Shown piece after piece: positions 26,048 to 35,089 of a stretch of DNA of 64,000 nt. How positions within the stretch are numbered: position 1 is the stretch's first letter; every line of letters starts with the position of its first letter. The notes beneath the pieces are model-generated. The model saw nothing but the letters and a program-made list of their open reading frames with translations, ran no database searches and was not told the origin of the DNA. The position numbers were made by a program, and so were the translations under genes. Where the stretch lies: NCBI RefSeq assembly GCF_003702045.1, contig NZ_RBTP01000065.1, positions 1-64,000 on the forward strand, written 5' to 3'. Origin of the DNA: Pseudomonas viridiflava (GTDB taxonomy: Bacteria; Pseudomonadota; Gammaproteobacteria; Pseudomonadales; Pseudomonadaceae).

Positions 26048-27261
26048 AAGGGCGACCTTCCTCTGTGCAATGGGATGACGTTCGAAACGGGTTCAGGGGC
26101 AGAGCGGGGTGAGGCGACGAGCGTTGAATCGGTAACGGGTAGAGCCGGCTTAGTCCGGAACCGGCCAATGGAAAACGCATCGAGCGAGATCGACGAGCGG
26201 CCGGCGCAGACCCATTCGGCCAGCGCTTCGCCTGCGGCAGGTCCGACCTGGAAGCCAGCGCCCGCAAAACCGAAACCGTGCAGCAGGCCCGGTTGGGTCA
26301 GACTGGGACCAAGTATGGGTTCTCGATCCGGCAGATAACCTTCGGTGCCGCTCCAGGTGCGAATCGCCTGGGCGCCCTTGAGCGGCGGATACAATTCAAC
26401 GGCATTGCGCAGGATGTCGAGCACGGCGGCCTGACCCGGCCTTGCACGCGCCGGATCCAACGCAAAACCCTGACCGCCACCCAGCACGCAATTGCCTCGT
26501 GACACTTGGCGCGCATAGATGCCGCCGCCTTCCACCCCGGTGCTGACATCCATGAACATCGGCAGCGGTTCGGTCACCAGCATGGCCGGATGGCCCGAAT
26601 ACATAGGCACCGGCTCGTTGAATTGTGCGGCGAGTTGTCCGGCCCAGGCACCCGCGCAATTGAGCAACCACGGCGCGCGCAATGTCAGGCCGTTGGCGGT
26701 TTCGACGGTGAACGCCTGCCCGTCGTGACTGACCTGAATCACCTGCGCCTGCTCGAAGACCTGAGCACCGGCCAGCCGGGCGGCGCGGGCAAACGCCGGT
26801 GAGACCAGCCGCGGATTGGCGTGTCCGTCCTCGGCGCACAACGAAGCCCCTACTGCGACATCACCCGCCCAAGGGAAACGTGCGCGCAACTGAGTGCGAT
26901 CCAGCAACTGAAGATCCAGCCCGAAACCCTGACTGGCTTGCGCATAAGCTCGCAGCGCGTCCATGTCCTGCTCCGAGCGCGCCAGTTTGAGGTGCCCGGA
27001 GCGCTGGTATTCGCCCTCTGTGCCGATCAGCTCACGCAGGCTGCCCCAGATCTGATGGGCACGCTGGGACAGCGGCAACTGGGACAGCGGTCGACCCTGG
27101 CGGCGAACGCCACCGTAATTCACGCCGCTGGAGTGCGACCCGCAGAAGTCACGCTCCAGCAGCGCGACGCGTTTCCCTTTCAGGGCCAATGCCAGCGCTG
27201 CTGAAGCGCCGACAATGCCGCCGCCGATGATCAGTGCATCGGTTTCGATCAGCGTGCTCAT
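26044..27261 (-). CDS. DadA/HcnC-like FAD-dependent oxidase subunit
   Basis: About 405 residues of the glycine-oxidase/D-amino-acid-dehydrogenase fold. The N-terminal FAD site reads ALIIGGGIVGASAALALALK. The C-terminal part GTEGYLPDREPILGP and GFGFAGAGFQVGPAAGEALA closes the FAD domain. It corresponds to HcnC or OoxB, the substrate-oxidising subunit of three-part amine or opine dehydrogenases. The ATG at 27261 is correct; the 80 codons before it are antisense-like. It overlaps both neighbours by four bases. Confidence 0.87.
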   Translation of the reverse strand: MSTLIETDALIIGGGIVGASAALALALKGKRVALLERDFCGSHSSGVNYGGVRRQGRPLSQLPLSQRAHQIWGSLRELIGTEGEYQRSGHLKLARSEQDMDALRAYAQASQGFGLDLQLLDRTQLRARFPWAGDVAVGASLCAEDGHANPRLVSPAFARAARLAGAQVFEQAQVIQVSHDGQAFTVETANGLTLRAPWLLNCAGAWAGQLAAQFNEPVPMYSGHPAMLVTEPLPMFMDVSTGVEGGGIYARQVSRGNCVLGGGQGFALDPARARPGQAAVLDILRNAVELYPPLKGAQAIRTWSGTEGYLPDREPILGPSLTQPGLLHGFGFAGAGFQVGPAAGEALAEWVCAGRSSISLDAFSIGRFRTKPALPVTDSTLVASPRSAPEPVSNVIPLHRGRSPL

Positions 27262-28622
27262 GGCTGTGTCTCCACACCAAACGGAATCGGCTTGATCGGC
27301 GATTGCCCGCGCAGACGGCCGATCTGCTGCACCGCACGTCCGCTCTCGCAAGCGATCAGCTCTGCCGCCGCCAACCCGCACAGGCGACCCTGGCAGCGTC
27401 CCATCCCGACCCGGCACATGGCCTTGACGCGGTTCATCTCCCAATGCCCGTCCTGCACCGTGCGGCGAATATCGCCTGCACTCACTTCCTCGCAGCGGCA
27501 AATCAGGGTTTTATCGGGCACTTGAGCAGCCCAGTCTTCCGGGAACGGAAAGGCGGTTTCCAGCCCATGACGAAAGCGCGTGATGCGCTTGAGCTGTGTT
27601 TTCAACCGGTCGATACGCTGCCCATCCACCCCGCGGCCACAGTCTTGCAACAGGCTCATCGCGGCCAGTTCACCGGCCATTTCGGCGGCGTCCGCGCCCA
27701 TGATTCCGGCGCCGTCACCTGCCAGGTACACCTGATCCACGCTGCTGCGCCCGACGTCGTCGCGAACCGGCAGCCAGGCGCGGTTCAAGGCGCTCCACTC
27801 GAATGCACACCCCAGCAAATCGGCCAACTGCGTCTCGCTGCGCAATGCGTGGGCAAACGCCACGGCGTCACACGCCAGACGGTTTGTCTGGCCGTTTCGC
27901 TCCCAACTGACACCGCCGACTCGTTGGGAGCCCTCGACATGCGTCAGCCGAGCACCCTGATGCACGGGAATGCCGTGGGCCGTCAGCCAGGCGCGGTAAT
28001 ACAGGCCCTTGGCGAGGGTCACGGGCTGGCCTAGCAGGGCGGGAAGGGCGCGGCACTGCGCAGAGAACGGCGCGCTGTCCAGCACCGCCAGTACATTGGC
28101 CCCGGCTTGGGCGTATTGATAGGCCACCAGATACAGCAGCGGTCCGCTGCCGCAGAACACCACATGTTCTCCAATGGCGCAGCCCTGATATTTCAAGGCC
28201 ACTTGCGCCGCACCAAGGCTGTAAACGCCGGGCAGAGTCCAGCCCGGTACAGGTAGAACCCGGTCGGTTGCCCCCGTGGCCACGATCAAGTGGGAATAGT
28301 CGACATGCCCGGCACACCCGTCCTGAAGAACGTCGAGCCGACCGTCTTGGGCGCTCCAGACCAGCGTTCGGGGTCGATAGTCAATGCTGTCTGCCAATGC
28401 ATCCAGCGCCTGATGCACAGCGACAGCCTTGTTCGCCTCGAAGCCGTAAAGTGCCTTTGGCGAACGCTTGAAGTGTTCAGGCTGGCGACGGTAGATCTGC
28501 CCGCCACCGCGCAGACCCTCGTCTATCAAGCAGGCTTTGATGCCGTGGGCCGAAAGCGTCTGTGCCGCCCGGGCTCCCGCGGGACCGGCACCGACGATGA
28601 CTACCTTTTCGGTGCTCACCAT
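27258..28622 (-). CDS. HcnB/OoxA-like FAD/NAD(P)-binding subunit with Cys cluster
   Basis: A 454-residue pyridine-nucleotide-disulfide-type flavoprotein. It has two dinucleotide sites (VIVGAGPAGARAAQTL and a second near residue 150) and a C-terminal iron-sulphur-binding module: LICRCEEVSAGD followed by CRVGMGRCQGRLC. This combination is that of HcnB and opine oxidase subunit A. It overlaps the small ferredoxin-like gene by seven bases and the oxidase gene by four. Confidence 0.87.
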   Translation of the reverse strand: MVSTEKVVIVGAGPAGARAAQTLSAHGIKACLIDEGLRGGGQIYRRQPEHFKRSPKALYGFEANKAVAVHQALDALADSIDYRPRTLVWSAQDGRLDVLQDGCAGHVDYSHLIVATGATDRVLPVPGWTLPGVYSLGAAQVALKYQGCAIGEHVVFCGSGPLLYLVAYQYAQAGANVLAVLDSAPFSAQCRALPALLGQPVTLAKGLYYRAWLTAHGIPVHQGARLTHVEGSQRVGGVSWERNGQTNRLACDAVAFAHALRSETQLADLLGCAFEWSALNRAWLPVRDDVGRSSVDQVYLAGDGAGIMGADAAEMAGELAAMSLLQDCGRGVDGQRIDRLKTQLKRITRFRHGLETAFPFPEDWAAQVPDKTLICRCEEVSAGDIRRTVQDGHWEMNRVKAMCRVGMGRCQGRLCGLAAAELIACESGRAVQQIGRLRGQSPIKPIPFGVETQP

Positions 28623-28927
28623 TGCGGCTCCTCAGAAACGCGACGCCCCGGCTCACGGTTGACGCTTTGACCGGCTTCCAGCAGGGTCGAGCAGGCACGC
28701 ACCCGCTGACCATCGCCCAGGCGCACCCAACAGTCCTGACAGGCTCCCATCATGCAGAAACCTGCACGCGGTTCGGCGCTGAAGTCGCTGCCGCGCAAAT
28801 GTTCGCTGCTCGTCAGTACAGCTGTCAGCAGTGTATCGCCCAGCAGACCGCTGGCCGGCTGGCCATCGAGAGTGAAGGGCACCGCTGGGCGGTCGTGCTC
28901 GGCCAATCGTTTAAGCAGTGCCATCAC
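28616..28927 (-). CDS. HcnA-like [2Fe-2S] protein
   Basis: A 103-residue ferredoxin-like subunit. The cluster ligands are in FCMMGACQDC, with a fourth cysteine at RACSTL. The size and motif equal those of HcnA and of the small subunit of sarcosine or opine oxidases. It probably passes electrons between the two flavoproteins or to the respiratory chain. It lies 18 bases downstream of the second permease. Confidence 0.87.
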   Translation of the reverse strand: MMALLKRLAEHDRPAVPFTLDGQPASGLLGDTLLTAVLTSSEHLRGSDFSAEPRAGFCMMGACQDCWVRLGDGQRVRACSTLLEAGQSVNREPGRRVSEEPQW

Positions 28928-28945
28928 TGACCTCCAGGCCCATCA

Positions 28946-29740
28946 TCAATGTTTGCCAACCAGCACGCGATCCAGCCCATAGACTCGGTCGAGCAAAATC
29001 ATGGTGGCGGCGGTGAGGGCGATGACCAGTGCCGAGACGGCGGCCATCATCGGATCGATGGATTCAGTCGCGTACACGTACATGCGAACTGGCAGGGTCT
29101 GTGTCGCGGGGGACGTGACGAAGATCGACAGCGTCACCTCGTCGAAACTGTTAATGAACGCCAGCAGCCAGCCACCTGCAACACCGGGCAGAATCATTGG
29201 CAGCGTGATTTGGCGAAACAGTGTGAAACGACTGGCTCCCAGCGATTCGGCCGCGTGTTCGGCACTGCGATCAATGCCGATGGCCGCTGCCAGCACCAGC
29301 CGCAACACATAAGGCGTGATCACCAGCACGTGGGCGAATATCAGCCAGGTGAAGCTGCCGTTGACGCCCATCAGGGCGAACAGGCGCAGCATCGCAACAC
29401 CCAGCACCAGATGCGGAATGATGATGGGCGACAGAAACAGGGCGTTGAAAAAGTTGCGTCCCGGAAAGTTATGCCGGGTGATCGCCAGCGCAGCGGGCAC
29501 GGCAATCAGTGTCGCCAGCGTGGCCGAAACGAACGCCAGAATCAGGCTGTTGTAGAACGAGTCAATAAAGTCTGCCCGTTCGAACACCGCTTTGAACCAG
29601 CGCAGCGAGAACTCGGTAGTGGGCAGGCTCAGGGTGTTTTCGGGGGTGAACGCCACCAGGCAGACAACCACCAGTGGCGCCATCATGAACACCACGACCA
29701 ACGCATGAAACGACAGGGCCAGAGGACCGTTCTTGGACAT
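28946..29740 (-). CDS. ABC transporter permease (PotC-like)
   Basis: A 264-residue membrane permease with six helices and the ABC EAA loop (EHAAESLGASRFTLFRQITLP). Resembles PotC-type permeases of spermidine/putrescine importers. It starts three bases after the partner permease. Confidence 0.9.
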   Translation of the reverse strand: MSKNGPLALSFHALVVVFMMAPLVVVCLVAFTPENTLSLPTTEFSLRWFKAVFERADFIDSFYNSLILAFVSATLATLIAVPAALAITRHNFPGRNFFNALFLSPIIIPHLVLGVAMLRLFALMGVNGSFTWLIFAHVLVITPYVLRLVLAAAIGIDRSAEHAAESLGASRFTLFRQITLPMILPGVAGGWLLAFINSFDEVTLSIFVTSPATQTLPVRMYVYATESIDPMMAAVSALVIALTAATMILLDRVYGLDRVLVGKH

Positions 29741-29743
29741 GGA

Positions 29744-30616
29744 TCATTCCCCCAGGGATTTCTTGTAGCGGCCTTCGATCATTCGGTTCCACGACAGCAT
29801 CACCAGCAGGTTCACCAAGAGCAGCGCCACCGCCAGCGTCGCCCCCATCGGCCAGTTCAGCTCCGACAGGTATTGGTCGTAGATCACGGTCGCGACCATT
29901 TTCAGGCGTCGTCCGCCGAGCAGGCCGGGAATGGCGAACGAGCTGGCGGCAAGGCCGAAGACGATCAGCGAGCCTGACAGCACGCCCGGCATGACCTGCG
30001 GCAGTACTATCAGGCGCATGACTTTGGCCTGGCTGGCACCCAGTGACAGCGCCGCCTGTTCTGCGGTGGGATCAAGCTTTTGCAGCGAGGTCCAGACGGG
30101 AATGATCATGAACGGCAGCATCACGTGCACTAACGCGATGATGACTGCGAACGGCGTGTACAGCAGCTTCACCGGGCGTCCGCCCAATGCCTGTATGCCT
30201 TGATTGATCAGCCCGTCCGCGCCCAGCAACAGGCTCCAGCCGAACGCCCGAACCACCACTGAAATCAACAGTGGTGTGAGGATCAGAATCAGAAAGATTG
30301 AGCGCCACGGGGTGCCCATGCGGCTGAGGATGTAGGCCTCGGGCACACCGATTACGACGCAGAGCAGGGTGACCAACGCGCTGATCCAGAAGGTGCGCAG
30401 AAAGATCTCGTAGAAATAGCTGTCGGTCAGCACTGCACCATAGTTTTCCAGGGTGTAGCTGTCGCTTTTCACGCCCACCTGATAATCGAACACGTTGAAC
30501 GACAGCAGCAACGTAAGGCCCAGCGGCAACACCAGAAGGCCGATAAACAGCGCCAGCGCCGGGGCGGAGAGCCAATAACCGCGCCGGCCCTGACGCATTT
30601 GAGTCAGCAGGCTCAT
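29744..30616 (-). CDS. ABC transporter permease (PotB-like)
   Basis: A 290-residue permease with six helices and the EAA loop at EQAALSLGASQAKVMRLIVL. Resembles PotB-type permeases. Its start overlaps the ATPase stop by four bases, so the transporter subunits are translated together. Confidence 0.9.
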   Translation of the reverse strand: MSLLTQMRQGRRGYWLSAPALALFIGLLVLPLGLTLLLSFNVFDYQVGVKSDSYTLENYGAVLTDSYFYEIFLRTFWISALVTLLCVVIGVPEAYILSRMGTPWRSIFLILILTPLLISVVVRAFGWSLLLGADGLINQGIQALGGRPVKLLYTPFAVIIALVHVMLPFMIIPVWTSLQKLDPTAEQAALSLGASQAKVMRLIVLPQVMPGVLSGSLIVFGLAASSFAIPGLLGGRRLKMVATVIYDQYLSELNWPMGATLAVALLLVNLLVMLSWNRMIEGRYKKSLGE

Positions 30617-31641
30617 GCACGCACCTCGTCGGCGTCCAGCACGCGCAGCAACTCGGACGGCCAGTCCAGACCCACCGCCGCCCCTTGTTCCAGTGGCGCT
30701 TGACCATCGTTGCGGCGCACCACGGTCAACTCACCGATGCCGGTCTGGATGCTGTACAGCCATTGGCTGCCGAGAAAGTATCGGGTGACGATGCGCCCCG
30801 ACAGGCGACCGCAGCCCGGCGCGACCAGATCGATCTTTTCCGGCCGCAGGCTCAGCGTCAGAGCACCTTCGCCCGGCAACTGACGTATCTGTGGGACGCC
30901 GCTGCTGTCCAGGTCGCCCTGCAGCATGTTCGCCTTGCCGACGAAGCCGGAGATAAAGCGCGTACGCGGGTGTTCGTAGAGGGCGTAGGGGTCGCCGATC
31001 TGGGTAATGCGTCCGGCCTGCATGACCACCACCCGGTCACTGATCGACAGCGCTTCGGCCTGATCGTGGGTGACCATGAGTGTGGTAATGCCCACTTCGT
31101 TCTGAATGCGGCGAATCTCGAACTGCATTTCTTCACGCAGGTTGGCGTCGAGGTTAGACAACGGCTCGTCGAGCAGCAGCACCGGCGGCTCGATCACCAG
31201 GGCACGGGCCAGCGCCACACGCTGCCGCTGTCCGCCAGACAACTCACGTGGATAGCGTTCGGCATGCTGATCCAGGCGCACCAGCTTCAGCACGTTGTTC
31301 ACTCGGCTCTGGATCTCGGCAGCGGGCACCTTGCGCATGCGCAGGCCGAACGCCACGTTGTTGGCAACCGTCATGTGCGCAAACAGCGCGTAGCTTTGGA
31401 ACACCACGCCCAGGCCACGGCTGCTGGGCTTGGCATGAGTGATGTCGCGCCCGTCGAGCACGATGCGCCCGTCACTGACGTCGACGAAGCCTGCGATCAT
31501 CTGCAAGGTGGTGGTTTTGCCGCAACCGGACGGGCCCAGCAGCGAAACGAACTCGCCCTTGTCCACGTTCAAGTCGGTAGCCACCACGGCGTCGATTGAA
31601 CCGTAGCGTTTGGAGAGACCTTCGAGCTGCAAAAATGCCAT
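30613..31641 (-). CDS. ABC transporter ATP-binding protein (PotA-like)
   Basis: About 342 residues. Walker A is GPSGCGKTT, the signature LSGGQRQRVALARAL, Walker B LLLDEP and the switch histidine VTHDQ. The C-terminal 90 residues form a TOBE domain (SLRPEKIDL), as in PotA and other importers. The ATG at 31641 has AAGGTGG upstream. First gene of the seven-gene operon, opposite a divergent IclR regulator. Confidence 0.92.
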   Translation of the reverse strand: MAFLQLEGLSKRYGSIDAVVATDLNVDKGEFVSLLGPSGCGKTTTLQMIAGFVDVSDGRIVLDGRDITHAKPSSRGLGVVFQSYALFAHMTVANNVAFGLRMRKVPAAEIQSRVNNVLKLVRLDQHAERYPRELSGGQRQRVALARALVIEPPVLLLDEPLSNLDANLREEMQFEIRRIQNEVGITTLMVTHDQAEALSISDRVVVMQAGRITQIGDPYALYEHPRTRFISGFVGKANMLQGDLDSSGVPQIRQLPGEGALTLSLRPEKIDLVAPGCGRLSGRIVTRYFLGSQWLYSIQTGIGELTVVRRNDGQAPLEQGAAVGLDWPSELLRVLDADEVRA

Positions 31642-31807
31642 GCCTGCGTCCACCTTGTGTGCGGGCGTGCCGGGGGCACGCGTTTGTCATGGGCAGATGC
31701 GAAGTGAAGTCATGCAGCTATGGACGTTGGCGCTCGTTCTAAGTCGGCTACCGCTGATTGTTCAAATCGCCCCTGTGGACTGAGAGTAGGACGAAGGCTA
31801 GGATGCG

Positions 31808-31859
31808 CTCAATGAGGAATTTCACTGAACAACATCTTTTTTCAGATTCATTCATTGAG
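31808..31859. promoter_or_regulatory. Candidate IclR operator
   Basis: CTCAATGA at 31808-31815 and its complement TCATTGAG at 31852-31859 form an eight-base inverted repeat in the gap between the divergent ABC/oxidase operon and the IclR gene. The right arm touches the regulator's start. Likely operator for both directions; inferred. Confidence 0.5.
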
Positions 31860-31870
31860 TGAAAGAAAGT

Positions 31871-32722
31871 ATGGTCGAGCGGTTAAATAATTCCGTTGAT
31901 CGGAATACTGAGCTGAAGGATGTGGGCGTTGGCGCAGTATCGCGTTTGTTCGCGGTGTTGCGCTGCCTCGGGGATTGCGATGAAGGCGGCGAGCGGGTCA
32001 CGCAACTGGCCCAGCGTGTCGGTCTTTCTCAACCCACCACTCACCGCCTTCTGCGCAGTTTGATGGACGAAGGTATGGTCGAGCAGGATCTGCTCAGCAA
32101 ACGCTACCGGCTGAGCATCGAGTTTTTCGCGTTGGCAGCCAAAGCGGGCAACGCCGGCAACCTGCGAGATCTGGTCAGACCCAGCCTGCTGCGCTTGTCC
32201 GCTTCGCTGGGCGACTCGCTGTTTCTGTTGGCACGCAGCGGTTTTGACGCGATTTGCCTGGATCGCAGCGAGGGGCCTTACCCGATTCGCACCTTCACCG
32301 GTGATATCGGTGGGCGCGTTGCGCTGGGCGTAGGGCAGGGTAGCCTGGCGATTCTCGCGTTCCTGCCCGAGGACGAGCGTGAAACGGTGATTGCCTACAA
32401 CTTGCCCAGGCTGAAGGATTTCCACTTATACGACGAAGTTTTCCTGCGCTCGGAGGTGGAGAATGTGAGGCGCCTGGGTTACGCCGCACGCAACACCGGT
32501 GCGCTGCCGGGGATGGCCGGGCTTGCGGTGCCGATCCTTGATCGTAACGGCCGTGCGGTCGCAGCGCTCAGTGTCGCCACCCTCAGCGACCGACTGGGGC
32601 CGGATCGGCTCATGACCGTGGTTGAATTGCTCAAACGTGAGGCAACGGCAATCAGCGCGCGGATCAACCCGTTCGATCCATCGCTGCGCCGCCCGAGTCA
32701 GGTGTTTGGGCAGGCCGATTAA
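31871..32722 (+). CDS. IclR-family transcriptional regulator
   Basis: About 283 residues: an N-terminal winged helix (VTQLAQRVGLSQPTTHRLLR) and a C-terminal IclR effector domain with GMAGLAVPILDRNGRAVAAL. The start could be the ATG at 31871 or a GTG four codons upstream. It is divergent from the seven-gene import/oxidation operon and most likely represses it until the substrate appears (inference). Confidence 0.87.
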   Translation: MVERLNNSVDRNTELKDVGVGAVSRLFAVLRCLGDCDEGGERVTQLAQRVGLSQPTTHRLLRSLMDEGMVEQDLLSKRYRLSIEFFALAAKAGNAGNLRDLVRPSLLRLSASLGDSLFLLARSGFDAICLDRSEGPYPIRTFTGDIGGRVALGVGQGSLAILAFLPEDERETVIAYNLPRLKDFHLYDEVFLRSEVENVRRLGYAARNTGALPGMAGLAVPILDRNGRAVAALSVATLSDRLGPDRLMTVVELLKREATAISARINPFDPSLRRPSQVFGQAD

Positions 32723-32739
32723 CGTTGCACCAAGGTGAT

Positions 32740-33702
32740 TTACGCCCAGCCCGACCGGCTCAATCCTTCTGCCTTGAACACCAGCGCCTTCAAGCCGCCG
32801 TCCTCGCGTGCATCGGGAAACTCCGGCGGGTTTTCCAAGCGTTGCTCGAAGCGCAGACAGGGTGCTTCGATTGCGGTGTGCTCAATCAAAAACGTAGGTC
32901 CCAGCGCAGGATCATTCATGCAGGCCAGCACCAGACCGTCCTCCTCCAGCAGTTCCGGCAGACGTCGCAGAACGCGCTGATAGTCCTTATCGAGCATAAA
33001 GCTGCCTTTTTGAAAGGAGGGCGGGTCGACGATGATCAGGTCGTAAGGACCCGAGCGCGTGACCTTGGCCCAAGACTTGAACAGGTCGTGGCCCAGGAAC
33101 GTGACGCGGCTCAGGTCATGCTCATTGAGGCGATGATTTTCACGCCCGCGGTTGAGCGCGGCGCGGGCCATGTCCAGGTTCACCACATGATCGGCACCGC
33201 CTGCAATGGCCGCGACCGAGAAGCCGCAAGTGTAGGCGAACAGGTTGAGTATTCGCTTGCCCTTGGCCTGAGCCTGCACCCATTCGCGGCCGTAGCGCAT
33301 GTCCAGGAACAGGCCGGTGTTCTGCTTCTTGCCGAAATCAATGATGTAGCGCAGGCCGTTTTCAGTGATGACCCACTCATCGACCTGTTCGCCACACAGC
33401 CACTGGGTTGTACTTTGTGGCAGGTAACGGTGCTGCAACAGCAGGGTATGGGCCTGGCTGTGTTGCCATTGAGGCGTCTCGATCAGATCCAGCAGCAGAT
33501 CATTCAACGCCGCAAGTTCGGACGCTTCGGGCTCCTTGAACAGCGACACCAGCACCACGCCCTGCATCCAGTCCACCGTGACGTGCTCCAGCCCCGGCCA
33601 GACACGACCTCGTCCATGAAACAAACGGCGCGTTTCAGTGGGAACATGGCTCAGAGCATTGAGCAGGTGCTGTTGCAGGATGGCGAGTGTGTCGGGAGTC
33701 AT
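32740..33702 (-). CDS. Class I SAM-dependent methyltransferase (RlmI/RlmK-like)
   Basis: A 320-residue methyltransferase. Motif I is NLFAYTCGFSVAAIAGGADH and motif IV DPPSFQKGS, the pair typical of RlmI/RlmK-type 23S rRNA cytosine or guanine methyltransferases. It lacks an N-terminal PUA domain of the RlmI kind, so the target is unsure. It converges with the IclR gene, stops 18 bases apart. Confidence 0.82.
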   Translation of the reverse strand: MTPDTLAILQQHLLNALSHVPTETRRLFHGRGRVWPGLEHVTVDWMQGVVLVSLFKEPEASELAALNDLLLDLIETPQWQHSQAHTLLLQHRYLPQSTTQWLCGEQVDEWVITENGLRYIIDFGKKQNTGLFLDMRYGREWVQAQAKGKRILNLFAYTCGFSVAAIAGGADHVVNLDMARAALNRGRENHRLNEHDLSRVTFLGHDLFKSWAKVTRSGPYDLIIVDPPSFQKGSFMLDKDYQRVLRRLPELLEEDGLVLACMNDPALGPTFLIEHTAIEAPCLRFEQRLENPPEFPDAREDGGLKALVFKAEGLSRSGWA

Positions 33703-33842
33703 GAGCGGGGTCGGTCAGAAAAAGGCGGCGTATGGTAAACCTATTTGCGCCAGTGCGAAGCGCAGGTTTCTGCTGCTCGCACTCATCGACGGCTTTCTGG
33801 AATACCAAGCCTGAAGAATCAAAGAGGGTTGTGATCAGTGAT

Positions 33843-34070
33843 TCAAGGCAGCTTGGCGCGCACGATCCGCTTGGCTTTGACCTCGTCGGCGTAAGCCTTG
33901 AGCTGATCGGCGTCGCTGTAGAGTCGGTTGACCATCTGCAGAATGGCTGTGACGTCGACGTCTTTCATCTGCGAGGCGAGCTTGAGAATTTCGTCTGCGG
34001 TGTATTCAAGATTGGTGGCCGTGCCCTTGAGGTGCTTTTTAAGCTCCTGGGTCGACTTGTTGAGCGCCAT
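33843..34070 (-). CDS. Small hypothetical protein, 75 aa
   Basis: A 75-residue helical protein (STQELKKHLKGTATNLEYTA) with a basic C-terminus. No domain is recognised. The GTCATGGCGCTC start region is followed by normal codon use. Located between the methyltransferase and an FKBP isomerase, both on the same strand. Confidence 0.6.
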   Translation of the reverse strand: MALNKSTQELKKHLKGTATNLEYTADEILKLASQMKDVDVTAILQMVNRLYSDADQLKAYADEVKAKRIVRAKLP

Positions 34071-34201
34071 GAGGTGTCCTGTCAGAAGTCATTGAATTCC
34101 ATACCCTGAGCATGGCTTTTTCTGCGCCTACGCGCAATCCGACAAACAAGGGGCGGCCTGGGATGTTGAAAATAAACCGCCAGTCCCGGCGTGCTCGTTT
34201 C

Positions 34202-34543
34202 TCAATCCTCGCGGGTCAACACTTCCAACAGTTCTATGTCGAAGCTCAAATCGGAGCCTGGCTGGATGTGGGCACCCATTTTTCGGTCGCCGTACGCGAG
34301 ATGGGCGGGCACCAACAGTTTGCGACGACCGCCCACTTTCATGCCCATCAGACCCTGGTCCCAGCCTTTGATAACTCGCCCCGTGCCGATCACGCATTGA
34401 AACGGCTTGCCGCGCTCGTGAGAGGAGTCGAAGACCGTGCCGTCGGTCAGGGTTCCGGTGTAATGGGTAGTGATCAAGGCACCCTTGACCACGGCTTTGC
34501 CTTCGCCGACCTGCACATCAATTATCTGTAGTTCATCGTTCAT
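34202..34543 (-). CDS. FKBP-type peptidyl-prolyl isomerase
   Basis: A 113-residue single-domain cytoplasmic FKBP. Key parts are HYTGTLTDGTVFDSS, VIKGWDQGLMGMKVGGRRKL and AYGDRKMGAHIQPGSDLSFD, matching the FK506-binding pocket. No signal peptide. The ATG at 34543 has GAGGTG upstream; the longer frame to 34585 is unnecessary. Confidence 0.92.
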   Translation of the reverse strand: MNDELQIIDVQVGEGKAVVKGALITTHYTGTLTDGTVFDSSHERGKPFQCVIGTGRVIKGWDQGLMGMKVGGRRKLLVPAHLAYGDRKMGAHIQPGSDLSFDIELLEVLTRED

Positions 34544-34640
34544 TGCCAGACACCTCTTCACTATGTACGCCACTACCTGGGCCATCCTGCGGGCCGCTTT
34601 TTCGCAGAAAACCAGGCGACTGACAACCGCTAAAACGCAA

Positions 34641-34664
34641 ACGGGGAAGCCTCAGCTTCCCCGT
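34641..34664 (-). terminator. Terminator of the small membrane protein gene
   Basis: ACGGGGAAGC pairs with GCTTCCCCGT across CTCA. Read on the minus strand it is followed by TTGCGTTTTAG, so it ends the gene at 34687-34965. Confidence 0.7.
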
Positions 34665-34686
34665 CCGGTGCTGCGCAGATGATTGC

Positions 34687-34965
34687 TTAAAGGTTCTGCG
34701 AGCTCACGACCATCGCTTGAGCGATGTTGGCTTTCTGTTCCTGGGTAAAGCCGTCCCATACATTGACCTTTGCGTAGTAGCCCAGGCCCGCGAGGCAGTA
34801 GAGGCTCAAGGTCAGAATGATGGCGATCGAAACGAAGGTCCAGCGACCTTCGTCGTTTTCACGGGTGAAGTCACGGGACTCACTGTGGTGCGACCCGCGG
34901 GACAGCAGGCCGGAAGAAAGACGTTTGAACCATTGAAACAGGTGAAGTACAACGATGCGCAGCAT
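34687..34965 (-). CDS. Small membrane protein, 92 aa
   Basis: A 92-residue protein with one clear membrane helix near residues 45-65 (FVSIAIILTLSLYCLAGLGY). The N-terminus is basic and the C-terminus helical. Unknown function. It has its own terminator downstream, and another lies upstream of its start. Confidence 0.6.
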   Translation of the reverse strand: MLRIVVLHLFQWFKRLSSGLLSRGSHHSESRDFTRENDEGRWTFVSIAIILTLSLYCLAGLGYYAKVNVWDGFTQEQKANIAQAMVVSSQNL

Positions 34966-35054
34966 GGGAACAGGTCCTCAAAGGTAAAAAAATAGGGTGG
35001 GCTATGACGCTTGCGATGTTCATCGCCTGCGTCGGGTGCAAAAGCTGAAAACGA

Positions 35055-35086
35055 AAAAAGCCCGTCTATGACGGGCTTTCTTTTTA
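35055..35086. terminator. Bidirectional terminator-like hairpin
   Basis: AAAGCCCGTC, TAT and GACGGGCTTT form a ten-base-pair stem flanked by A-run on the left and CTTTTTAT on the right, so it can work on either strand. No gene on the plus strand is seen just upstream. Confidence 0.75.
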
Positions 35087-35089
35087 TGA

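Noticed and set aside
28949..29977. A 342-codon plus-strand open frame
   Set aside because: Antisense to the two permease genes; very rich in Gln, His and Arg, without any domain.
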